Source: Parachlorella kessleri (taxonomy: Eukaryota; Chlorophyta; Trebouxiophyceae; Chlorellales; Chlorellaceae). From it: 64,000 nucleotides of DNA. The translations under genes were made by a program, and so were the position numbers. Positions 22,301 to 32,988 of the stretch are shown here, piece by piece. A model generated the notes under the pieces. That model saw only the letters and a list, made by a program, of their open reading frames with translations. It was not told where the DNA came from and did not search any database. The stretch's first letter is position 1, and every line of letters starts with the position of its first letter. The stretch lies in assembly GCA_001598975.1 (NCBI GenBank), contig BBXU01000237.1:39371-103370 (forward strand). The letters are read 5' to 3'.

Positions 22301-25067
22301 TTAAGCCGCCCTGCTGCCATTGCTGCCGCCGCTTTCACTGCTACGGGAGGCATCCCCCAGCAGCTTTGCATTGCTGGCATCGCCCATCTGATCTATCAGT
22401 TGTCCCACAGAGGCGTATACAGCTGCATCTTCTGCTGCTTCCGCTGCCATCTGCTGCGTGAGGCTGACTAAGGAGCTCAGCGCGCTCAGCGTGGCTGCCT
22501 CAGCGCCAGACTCCTGCTGCTCGGCGGGCATGCTGCCGTCACTGCTGCTGCTGCCATTGACGGCGCCCGCAGAGGCAGCAGGCTCCGCAGCAGAGGCGGG
22601 AGGTGTACCATTGGCAGCGGCTGGGGAGTTCTTGTAGGGACTGAGGCTTTGCCAGAAGGGAACAATGTAGGGGGCGGTGCTGGCGCTCGATGGCGCAGGC
22701 GTGCCATTGGTGGGCGGTGGGGTTGACTGAGCAGGCGAGGCGGGCTGGATACCACCCACAATCTTATCACTGCAAAAGGAAGAAGTTTATTAGCAGCTCT
22801 CAGTGGCAGGTTGGTGTACCAGTCAAACAAGGCACTTCCCCTTCTCGAAAGGGCTCCTGCGGAGGGCCCCGTGCGACAGGTTGTGCACAGAGAAGCCGCG
22901 CCCACTCCCAGAAGGGGACGGCATGCAGAGACCGTCATGAAGGGCCCGCTGATGAAATTGCGGCGCTGCCCCCTGCCACGGTGGCAGAAATAGCACTTGT
23001 ACGGGGACTGATGGATAGCACGTGCCCTGGCGGGTCTAGGCGAAAGCACAGGCTCAGCATTGATGCTGGGAGCGGTTGGGCGCACGCTGATCTCACTCGA
23101 ACCCTCAAAGGCTATGCGAGTCCCCATGGCCAACATGGCAACATGGCTAACACAGCCATCGACCGACCTGTCGATGGTCTCCATGACGTTCTTGAGGTCC
23201 AGTATGTCTTGTGCCAGAGACTCCAGCTCTGTGCGAGTGGCAGACAGCTCCGAATGCGTCTGCAGCAAGTGGCCAAGGGGGTGTAAGATGGTACGAAGTT
23301 GCAGCCATTCAGGCATGCATGACAGCTAGCACATGAAAGGGCCCTTCAGGTTGTGAAACCGAAGCTAATGAAGTCTAGGTAACTGCTACACACAGTTGAG
23401 GCAACCTGCTGATGTTTGGCTTTGGAAGGCGCTTCAACTACACACCATCATGCTCAGCAAGTAAGTGCATGGCTGAGGTGAAGGCCCACCGCATAGAAGC
23501 CTGTGTGACCAGCCGTTGCAGAACTGCTCACCCTCACTAGCTGGGCCCGGAGTGTAGCACGCTCCCTGCAGGCCGTTGTCAGGCTCTCGTACGCTGCTAG
23601 CAGCTGCTCATCTTTCTCAGCCAGTGCGGCCTGCAATCAAAGCGCAGACCCATGAGGCCACAACTCTTACCCGCGTGCATACCTTCCGCCCTAACTCTAA
23701 ACCCTTTTGAGTGGCCAAGCAGAGGCCATCACTGGTAGCCGGCGCGCCACCCTCCATTGCCTTGCCACGTAAGAATAAGAACGCCCAGGTAGTGCACCAA
23801 AAGCTCCACCCCTCTCGGACAGGTGACAGGTGGCATCAACAAACAAAGGTCAAACACCCTCATCTCTCCCCCTCTCGAAGCTCCACCCCTCTCGGACAGG
23901 TGACAGGTGGCATCAACAAACAAGGTCAAACACCCTCATCTCTGCAAAACTCAACTGCGCCCAGGAGGAGGATCTCGTGTGTTCTCCCAGCACGGTGCCG
24001 CTCAGGGTGCAGTAAAAAAAGAAAAGAACTTGCCTGTGCCTCCATGAGATCTGTCCGGCTGGCATCTAGCCTGGCGTCCCGGTCCGCCAGCGACTGCAGC
24101 AGCTCCTCAACTTCCAGGTCACGCTGCCTGCAAGAGAAACGGGCCATTAACCATTACGTCAAAGGCAGAGCTTGGCTTCAATTCCTCACTGTCCTACAGC
24201 TGATGCAGCTCATCATTACCTTCGCCACGCAGCCCAACTCTACGCGGACAGAGCATCTTCTCAATGGCCCATGTCCGTTTTGTATGGTGCTTTCAGGACT
24301 GCGGAGGCCAGAGCAGTGAGTCAGCCTGCAACTCCCGGAAAGCATGTTGTAACCTTTGCCTGCCACACTTCCGTGCTCTATAACTACCACTTGGATGCAA
24401 CTGGCCGCCTTGGCCTCGGTTGACGGGCAAGGGTGCAGTCCAGGGAGCGACTGCATCACTATGTGCTACCTCACCACCTTCAGTCACGCAGTGCTCAGTC
24501 TCGCCCACTCCTTCCCACCTTAGCTGCCCCTTAGTTGCCTTCAGCTCCAGCTCCGCCTCCTTCAGCTGTGACTGCGTCATGCTCAGCTCCGCTCTCATCG
24601 CCTTGGTCGCGCCCGACTGCGCTGACTGTGCTGCCAGCGCCGCCTGCGCCTGCGCTCTGGCGTCCTCCAGCTCAGCGCTGCGCTGCTGCTTGGCGAGGGC
24701 TGCAGCATGCGTGGAAAGGCCAGCCTATAGGATGAGAGTGCGTATGCCAGAGGTAACAGCTGAGAGAGACATGAGCCTTAGCAACACTCACGGGACAGCT
24801 AGCCCACCGTCCTGCCTCAACCTGGTAAGTGCCCAGCACAGTTGGCCCGGGCCTACCAGCGGGTCCGACCAACTCGAGCTAAGTAAAACCAAGCCTCACC
24901 TGTCTTGTTGTTCACAAGCTGTGCTGCTCTTCGAGGGGCCGGCACCGTGCGGAGCATGTGGGGCGCAGCGCTGTCAGGGCTTGTACCAGGGGCAGTGTGG
25001 ATGTCTGCTGCCACTAGCATCTCCACCATGTGCGCATGGTCTGAGTTCTGCAGGAGGCTTGGGTCAT
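22301..25067 (-). CDS. Coiled-coil protein, 5' end not resolved
   Basis: Minus-strand gene. Exons in reading order: 25067-24900, perhaps a 20-base exon 24811-24792 that repairs the phase, 24724-24519, 24127-24034, 23630-23538, 23259 to about 23086, and 22769-22301. The middle exons encode long heptad-like coiled coil (ALAKQQRSAELEDARAQAQA, MTQSQLKEAELELKATKGQL, RDLEVEELLQSLADRDARLD, ALAEKDEQLLAAYESLTTA, ELSATRTELESLAQDILDLK). The C-terminal 150 residues are Ser/Ala/Pro-rich with a helix VSLTQQMAAEAAEDAAVYA. I cannot name the family; golgin-like or cytoskeletal roles are possible. The exon ending at 24034 uses a GC donor (CAG|GCAAGT). The junction into the last exon does not match in phase, so one exon is probably missing there, and upstream exons may extend beyond 25.4 kb. 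Confidence 0.65.
23801..23953 (+). repeat. 77-base tandem duplication in an intron
   Basis: AAGCTCCACCCCTCTCGGAC and following bases at 23801-23877 recur nearly unchanged at 23878-23953. It lies in the intron between the coiled-coil exons at 24034 and 23630. High identity points to a recent event. Confidence 0.9.
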
Positions 25068-26640
25068 CTGTGAAACTGACTGGAGAGCCAAACGCACAAC
25101 CATCCCTCTTGAGTGTGAGTCCCCTTGCAGAAAGGGAGAAGAGACGTGTGCAAGCAACCTCTTGAGCCTTGAAAGCGAGCCTTGGCTTTGGACATTCACA
25201 CTAAGGTTGAATTGCACCAAGCTGGCCCCAGGGGAGGCGGCCCACACCACCTTGAAGGTGGCATGTTAACATCCCCTGACGGGCCGCGTTGCCAGGATTG
25301 CTTCGCCTGTCATACCACTTATAGTATGTAGAAGCCCAAGCGTGGACGCACCGGATCGTCTCCGTGCCCCTGAAGGCCAGCTTGGTAGGCGACCTTGGAT
25401 GCAGCGGTGTCCTGTGCACACACCCTCAGTGCTGATCGCGGCCTCCATGTTGTGTGTGGCTTACGCAGCCCTGTGGGCTGTTGCTTGCTTGCAAAGAGAG
25501 TTGCACGTAACATGACTCCCTCTAGGCAAGTTCACCCCTGTGCGTCGCCACTTCGCCAGTAATAAGTGTGCCAAGATTCCGAGTACTACGCATACATGCG
25601 CAAGTTCTACATGTTAAACCATTGCAGAGCTTCCCGCCAGCAAGTTTTTGAAGCCCTTGAAGCCAGCCTACGACTTGCATTGGATATCTGTTTATGTTGC
25701 TTCCCATCGGTGGGACGATTGAGAGCTGTAGATCAGTTCGTAAACCTTGATTAGCTGCAGGAACGCAAGGTAAGCTGGGGGACACTTTCAAGCAGATATT
25801 TGTGGTAACTCCTCTGAAAGCAAATCTGATGGGTAGCTATTGAGGACCTGCACTCCTGGATGCGATAGCCTGACGGAAATGCTTACTAGCTGGCTTATGT
25901 CGCCTGTGTTGAGCTCTGGACAAGTGTTGGCTAAATTGTAAGGTAAGCTGCGACACTGACCAGCTATTTTGGGCATCCCTTTCGAAAGGCAACCTTCTGA
26001 GCACCTGCACTCCTGAAGATAAGGCCAAAGCTAATTAGTTGGCTTACGGCGCTCTGGACAAGCGTTTCGCCTTAGCTAGGCTGGGCTCCAGCAGCCCGCT
26101 GCACACGATACCCAGTTTACCCAGAGAAGGATGCAGCCAAAACCCCAAGCCAAAATCAGCAGCTGGCGCAGAAGTGAAGGCAAGCTCTCTTGGTTCTCAA
26201 CCAGGCACCGGTGGTTTGGGAACCAGTTATCTGTTTTTGGGTTACCATGGAGACTCGGAAGGCAACCAGGACTCTCTGGGGTACCAAGCCTTGCTTGGGG
26301 CATACACCAAGCTCGGGGCATACAGCTCTTAGCAGGTCACCCTCCTTCCTGTGCAGTTCATATCAAGGCTGGGCCATGGGGTTGGGCCCTGCAGCAACAA
26401 TACCCAGCCCTTCCATGCTCTCGTGACTGATGCTGCATGCACAGCCTATGTTCGCCAAATGATGTTCATGATGCCCTCAGTAACAAATTCACTCATGGGA
26501 CACAAAAATGCAGGTGGCCGGTGTACATGACAAACATGAAGGGCGGTAAGAACCACCAAGGGGTGGCAGGCAAGAGTGGCAGGGAATACGCTCGGAGGGG
26601 AGGTACTGGTATACTTGGATTCCAGACTAGACTATAGATT
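25068..26640. other. Region with unresolved 5' end of the coiled-coil gene and diverged repeats
   Basis: May contain further upstream exons of the minus-strand coiled-coil gene near 25.36-25.41 kb (open text AYQAGLQGHGDDP), but phases do not fit well. Two diverged copies of a segment with ACCTGCACTCCTG, GGCTTA and GCTCTGGACAAG lie at about 25842-25930 and 25999-26065. The 26.6 kb end is the 3' flank of the minus-strand F-box gene. Nothing else recognised. Confidence 0.45.
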
Positions 26641-29458
26641 CTATCCTATTGAAAATTCCTTCATCTGGTTATGCTCCCAGGCGCGCTTCTCTTCAACCTC
26701 CACTTGTGGCAGTACGCTGGCCTCCTCCACGATAGACACATCCCCAGGGATGATGAACTCCGGGTTAGTAGGATGGCGGGTTAGGTTGAGCCGTATGAGC
26801 TTCTTAAGACTTTGAAGCAGCTGTAGGTCCTGTTGCCGCAGGGACAGCTTGTAGCAGTGGCTGAGGTCCAGCTCTGTGAGCTCAGACGCTGAGCGAAGTG
26901 CTGGGGGGATGTGGGATAGGCAGAAGGCATATGACAGGCTCAGGCGGCGGAGGTTGCTGAGGTAAGGGCCTTCTGGAAGGGTCTGCAACAGGTATCAGGG
27001 TAGGCGTTGCTTGCTTGTTGGTCATGACCTGAAACAACGCCAGGGCTCCAAGGTGCGCTACACCTCAGCAAGTCAGTGAGTTGAGCGCATGGCGAGCTAA
27101 CCACCACGGACCACGAGGGGCATCAGAACTGATTGAGCGCAGGCTCACTTCCCAGCCAGTACATACAGCCCTGCAGCTCCACCATAGCGCAGAAGTAAGA
27201 TGCCCCGCACGCACCTTTAACCTATTCATGGTGAGCAGAAGGCAGGTCAGGCTGGAGAGCCCAACAACGGGCTTAGGTAAGTCCTTGAAAGCCAGCATCT
27301 CCAGGCGAAGTGTGTGGAGCCTAGTCAAGCAGGACATCTCTCTGGTATCGATGGCGGCACCGCTGGATACCCTGGGAAACCGAACATCATATTATGAAAC
27401 TCCGCTATCTTCAGCTCCTGCACAACAAAATGAGCAAAAAGAGAAGCCAAGCTTGCAGCCCTGGGTAAACGCGTACTGCAAGTTGCACCTCCGAGCGCTG
27501 AAGTGGCATTGCAGGCTTTGCCGCCCGGCAACAGGAGCGTGCCTGCAGGTACTCCCAGCTCAGCCAGACAGAGGCCCAAGCCAGGCATCAACAGGTCAGA
27601 AGCAGCACAAATCTACCTCCGTCAGCGTATATTCGCCCAAATGTGACACACAGCCGTCTCCTTACTTGCAGGGACGGAAGACACCAAGAGGGGGGCAGGC
27701 ACCCCAGCCTGTTGCGGTTGCGAAGTTCCAGCGAAGTCAGAGACGTCAACTGGCCTGGAGCCAAGGCAGGCAGCACCACCTCCTGCAGGTATAGCACATT
27801 CAAGCTTTCCGTTTATCCCCACTGTTGGGGCTCAGGGCAGCCTAACCAGGTGGTGGGATGCTGAGGCTGCACTCACCCTGTTCTACAGGCCTTTGGTGCA
27901 CAACCAGACCTGCCGCCTACACGCCTCAAGGATATGCCCCGTCGGGAGCGCAAGGCTGCCTATCTGTGGCTCATAATCCACTCCCAATATGACTTGCTGG
28001 ATTTGCCAGACCCCATATCTATTGACAATGGGGGACGTGGCAGGCTCAAGGCAAATCATGTTGTTGCTGGCCTACTTCCCTGAACCCTGGAGGCAAGGGC
28101 CTTGCGCCCACAAATTGCACCCGCACCTCTACAAACTCCAATGCCAGGCGGAGCAACCCGTTGCAGGCAAGAATACACTGCATCAATTCCGGCTCCACCT
28201 CCGACTCCCCTGCAGGTACAACACCCTTGGAGAATTGCAAAGGGATTCTGTCTGTCATGGAGGAGCATAACGGCCACACATGAGCGGGAAATGCACGCGG
28301 CCCGGCAGTGTTCAAATACGGACCGGGTCACCATCCGACCTAGCCATTTGCACTGCACCCTAGAGCACATACCATAGTGAAGGTAGAGGGAAGTCAAGCC
28401 GGGCAGCCGTGGTAGGGCCCGGATGACTGACTCCTCTGGAAGCACTTGCGTTATATGTAAGTCCTGCAGTGCACAAGCTGGGCGATGTATACTCTCCTTG
28501 AGCCAACGTGGCTCAGTGGTGGCCAGAGAAATCAGTCGCACTCGCGCACACCCACGTCTTAGCAGGTGCTGCTTCCTACGCTGCCTGGAAAAGCGTACCT
28601 CCAGGTGCTGCCACATCTCCACAGCGTCCTGGCTGGAGAATGCTACATCATCGTCATTATTATCATCATCATCATCATCATCATCCTGATCTGAATCAGC
28701 CTGCAGCTCTACACCTTGGAGGTGCAGGGACCGCAACTGGGGCAGGCCTTGCAGCAGGCCTTTGCTGAGCACAAACCACTCGTCCGATCCGCTGTGAATC
28801 TTCAGGGAGGTCAGCGCGCGTAGTCGGGAAGTCCTGGGGCAGCCCCGACTCAGGGTCACCAAAGCAGGCAGTCATGCTGAGGCTGCGCAGCGATCCCAGC
28901 GAGACCAGCTGTTGCAGCTCTTGCTCTGAGATGTCGATGCTGTTCCTGTCTCCTGGTCCAGCCAAGGTGAGGCTCTGCAGATTTTGCAAGCTGCAAATAG
29001 CCTGCGCGTGACACGCAGACCTCTGTGTTGCCATTTCAACCCTGGGTCATGCACAGTAGCCGACAGCCACGTGGCTCAGCAGGGGCAAATGACAGGCCAA
29101 TTCTCACCTGTACCTCTCCTGAGTGAAGCTGGTAAGCTTTGAAGCAGAGCTGCTGCAGTGGTGCACCAGCAATGCTCGAAAGGACTTGCCCTAGGGAGGC
29201 GTCCTTGTGACCGGTTTCAACTTTGACAAGGCGCAGACAGTCCTTCTGTGTTGCTAGAAGCCTGCAGAGCACCCTGATCGTGTCCGGGGTTTCGTAACCG
29301 CCCACCCACACTTGGAGGTCATCCCAGAAACCACAAACACCCGCAGCTGTCCGGTTCCAACGCTTGGAAACCAAACGCACTGTTCCTCTACTAGATGGCC
29401 TAAGCAGAGCAAATACATGTCCAAGTACTTCATCAGGCAAGTCCGAGAGTGCTACCAT
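26641..29458 (-). pseudogene. F-box/LRR gene, left pair, minus member, frameshifted
   Basis: Seven exons in reading order: 29458-29108, 29001-28599, 28463-28373, 28209-28127, 27782-27666, 27417-27215, 26982-26641. Exon 1 encodes a good F-box (LSDLPDEVLGHVFALL, VRLVSKRWN) and FWDDLQVW; the rest are leucine-rich (LGSLRSLSMTA, RLHTLRLEML, LKKLIRLNLTR). Against the intact paralog at 32989-37938, exon 2 lacks two bases near 28830 (403 instead of a multiple of three) and exon 6 has two extra bases near 27340 (203 against 201). Both break the frame, so this is probably a pseudogene. Exon 2 also carries an expanded Asp run. An upstream ATG at 29521 is in frame with the F-box, but the paralog suggests that translation starts at 29458. 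Confidence 0.8.
28645..28691 (-). repeat. Trinucleotide run encoding poly-Asp
   Basis: ATC/ATT repeats on the + strand read as about a dozen Asp (with two Asn) on the minus strand, inside exon 2 of the decayed F-box gene. The intact paralog has only a short VPDQDGD at this place, so the tract expanded after the duplication. Confidence 0.9.
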
Positions 29459-29725
29459 GATAACCATGCAACTTATAGAGCTGAATAGATACGGAACACT
29501 GCTGGGGTTGTTGTTAGCCATGTCGACTTTCTAAATGTCATAAGGCGGCAGCGCGCTGCTGAGCTGGCATCCATGCTGGCATTCATCTTCCAACCACGCG
29601 TGGCCACGGTCTTCCAACATTCTCATATTGATATTGGAATCGATGTCTTTGAATGTTCTATCACCTTAGCAGTCATCGACTTGTAAACAGTCCACAACAT
29701 GTTGTAATTAGCTCCTGCAGGTGTC
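29459..29725. promoter_or_regulatory. Bidirectional promoter of the left F-box pair
   Basis: Only 267 bases separate the two divergent start codons. The block TTAGCTCCTGCAGGTGTC next to the + gene and the leader with CCCCAGCAGTGTTCCGTATC next to the - gene recur at the right-hand pair (37939-38214), so both pairs carry copies of the same control region. No specific factor site is claimed. Confidence 0.65.
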
Positions 29726-32613
29726 ATGGCCACCCTGGCTGACGTTCCGGATGGTGTGCTAGCACATGTTTTTGCACTCCTGGCGGCGCCGAACAGGCCC
29801 GCCGTGCGTTTGGTCTGCAAGCACTGGTGCCAGCTGGCCAGGAGCAGCCACGCCTTCTGGGCCAACCTGAAGATAGTTCTATGCAGCACCACTAGTCCCA
29901 GCGCCTTGGGCGTGCTATACCGCCTGCTGGCCAAGAAGAAAAACATCCTAATTCAACTCGAGGTTGCAGCTGCTGGAGCTGGCGAATCTCTGAGGTTCAC
30001 CCTGTCCAACACCGTGGGGGGCTCCCTACGGCACTTAAGGATCACGGCCAACACGCAAACTCGCGCCCAGCTGGAGGCGAGTGTCCCTACTCGTCTTTTG
30101 CGAAGTGGCAGGCACTATGGAGTTGTGTGAGCCACAGGAGCTATTGTTGCCGTACCGCTGCTAAGTGCAACCACTTGGCCTTTGTGCCCAAAGTCTTCTT
30201 GCTGCTGTCAGCCATGCTGCAAATAGTGTCTGGCGGTGCCTGCCTGGAACGCAAAGTGGTCCCTCAGTTACCCTGCTGCCATGTATGTGCAGGTGGTTGG
30301 CAATCTCCAAAGCCTTGTGACCCTGAAGGTTACCTACGCTTTTGAGCTACCTGGGAGCTTTACCGACAGGGTGGAAGCCATGGATTTGCAGCATTTCTCA
30401 CGGCTGAGTGCGCTACGCTGGCTCACCATTGACATACACGATAACAAGCCAGAGGGAGAGATGCTGGAGGAAGAGCTGATCAACCTTTTCATCGAGCCAG
30501 AGGCAGGACTGCCGCTGCAGCTGCCCAGCCTGCCGTCACTAACTTCTCTGCATGTTCATAACTTCTCTGCATGTCATGAACAAAGCGGGGGGCCAGCGGC
30601 TTATGCTGAGCAACCACATGCTGCATGGCTTGTGCCGCCTGCGGCACTTGCACATGTGGGGTGCCAGGCTGGACTTCTCCAGCGAGGACCTACCGGGTGC
30701 CTGGCAGAAGTTGGAGGTGACAACTACAGGCTGTAACTTTTTAGGTTGGCGCGAGAGGGCGCAGTTTGCTGCTTGCATTTGGACTTACGCCTGTGATTAT
30801 GTCCCCAGGTCAGCGTGGCAGTAAGTGCCGGGCCAGATGTTTGGGTTCCTGCTCTGCAGGGGCTGCTTCTGATTGACACACATATGGAGGACGCCGCCAT
30901 AGCCACATTGCCCTTGTTGCCACATTTGACAAAAATTTATGTTTCGGGAGGTCAGTGCTCCTCACCCATACATACATGCATATTCAATGGCCTGCACAGG
31001 GGCCCAACTTTTGTGGAACATGGCGGGCTGCATGATTGCAAACAATACCAGGTCTGCTTGTGGGCTGTGTATGCATAGCGTAGCACCCTCCCTTCATCAC
31101 CATCCACAGTCCCTTGAATCTCGCACTGAACCCAGATGCAATGGTGCTGAGCCAACAGCCTACTTTCTAAACCTGCTTGCAGGAATGTTATATCACCGGC
31201 CAGCGACACTTGACAGCATTGCTGCCTGCCCAGCATTGAAGCATCTGTCTCTGTATTCTTTTGAGGTGAATTCCACTTGCCGCCCGTGCGGCTGTTTGCA
31301 ATGCATGGGGGCCGTGCTAGCTGCTCGGTGGGCCTACTTTACTTACAGCGCAGGTCCCACACAAAGCGCATGTAGATGCATGCTCCTGTGGTAGAAGTGT
31401 GCAGCCTATCAGTAAGAAGTGCGCCTAAAAATACTCAATGTAGGCAGGCAGATCGTCACGTTCTGGCGTGATGTTGTCCTTGCAGGCCTCACGGCTTCCA
31501 ATCTTGGCTCCAAGTCAGCTTGCATCATTGTCGACGTTATCATTAGATGCAGGGACTGCCTCGGAGCATCTGCCCTCCTCTTGGTGCCTCCCCAGTCTTC
31601 AGGCAAGCACACGTTTTCTTCTTTCTCACCGGCACTTATCATGGTGCACCTTTCCATGCGACAGGGGCCCTCTTGCCCTGGAAGGCCCAGGTGGGATTGA
31701 CCCTTGCAGCTTTGCTGCGAGACTGCGAATGCATGACTAAACACAACCGAAGTAGAGCTGCTTGGTGCCTCCAGGAGCTGACCCTCACACTGTGCCGTCG
31801 GCTTGCCAGCAGCCCCGAGGCCTGGCCGCCAGAGATGTCCCGCATGACCCGCTTGCACACCCTGCGCCTGGAGCTGCTACAGCTGCCGCAGCTACCCGCC
31901 CCTGTGTGCAGGCTGTCCAGCCTGACCTGCCTTGGGCTTGAGGGCAACCAACTGCAGGTGGGTTGCTTGTTAGGCATACCTGAAGATGCCGCTGTATCTG
32001 GCTGTCTCATGCCTGAAGCTTTCCTTGGATTGCACCTGACCCTGCCCGCTCAGTTGGTTGCGCAGTGCGCACAAGCTTGCCTGGGGCCTGGGGTTTGACT
32101 GTTCCATATAGGTGGTATCTGTCTGCAAGTGTCGTGAAGCCGCCCTAAGGAGGCCTTCTCGCCAGCCGTCGGTCTGCCCAGACACACCACTAGCCCGGCA
32201 AACACGTGTGGCCCTCCCAACCTGCCACCCTGATACCTTGCCTCTCACCTCCTGGCAACCTGTGTCCTGCTGTGCAGACACTTCCGGAAGGCCCCTACCT
32301 CAGCAACCTCCGCCGCCTGAGCCTGTCATGGAACAGGCTGCCTCGCATCCCCCTGGCCCTGGCCTTGGCATCTCGGCTTGAAGAGCTGGACTTGGCCTCT
32401 AACAACGGCCCGTCGCTGTGGCCTGCGGGCTTGCAAGTGTTGCAGGGGTTGAAGCAGCTGAGGAGGGTGAACTTAGTAGGCTGGGTGCCTGGCCTTGGGA
32501 TGGGTGCAGTGCCGCTGCCAGGCCTGCCTTGGGAGGTGGTTGCTGCGGCTCATGCTGTGGCTCTTCCACATGTCCAGATTGAGCTAACAAGGTGCTGGGT
32601 ATCATGGAGCTGA
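29726..32613 (+). pseudogene. F-box/LRR gene, left pair, plus member, frameshifted
   Basis: Exons 29726-30076, 30293-30716, 30860-30950, 31183-31265, 31486-31602, 31775-31957 and 32278-32613. Exon 1 has the F-box (LADVPDGVLAHVFALL, VRLVCKHWCQLA). Later exons are leucine-rich (LTLKVTYAFELPG, RMTRLHTLRLELLQLPQLP, LSNLRRLSLSWNRLPRIPLA). In exon 2 a 19-base tandem duplication (AACTTCTCTGCATGTTCAT at 30541, again at 30560) shifts the frame after LPSLTSLHV. Exon 2 is 424 bases long where the paralog has 357; the rest of the excess is an in-frame insertion of 16 codons. Two donors have changed from GT to GC: GAG|GCGAGT at 30077 and CAG|GCAAGC at 31603, while the paralog at 38215 keeps GT at both. 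Exons 5-7 remain open. Confidence 0.8.
30541..30577 (+). repeat. 19-base tandem duplication causing a frameshift
   Basis: AACTTCTCTGCATGTTCAT is followed at 30560 by AACTTCTCTGCATGTCAT. The intact paralog has a single equivalent stretch. The length change is not a multiple of three and disrupts exon 2 of the left-pair plus gene. Confidence 0.9.
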
Positions 32614-32988
32614 GGCGGTCTATGGCATGGAGTAGGAGAGCTTGCAATAGCTGATGCCCCACCCTGTGCTGTGCCTCTTTGTGAGACGTCCATGCTTCAT
32701 TTAAGTAAGGCCGGCAGGTGGTGCGAACAGAGTGGAGATAGGATATGGCTAGGCGAGGGCTGGGCTGGGTGCAGGAGTTGATAAACTGGTAGAGCCGTCG
32801 CTGCGCTTGCTGCAGCCTTGATAATGCGTTTGGAAGCAGTGCAACCCAGGACAGCAACTCGCACGGGCAGGCATACCTTGGACCCTGCGCCCAGTCGGCC
32901 ATTACTGCCCCACCACTTCTTGCTCGCACTACTTGCCGCCCCTGACAAGAACAGTTGACCAGTGGCACATAACCAAACATGAAGGCAC
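32614..32988. other. Short region between convergent F-box genes
   Basis: It holds the 3' flanks of the + gene ending at 32613 and the - gene ending at 32989. The first part matches the flank after 41019 (GTCTATGGCAT and following), as expected if both + genes derive from one duplicated unit. Confidence 0.6.
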
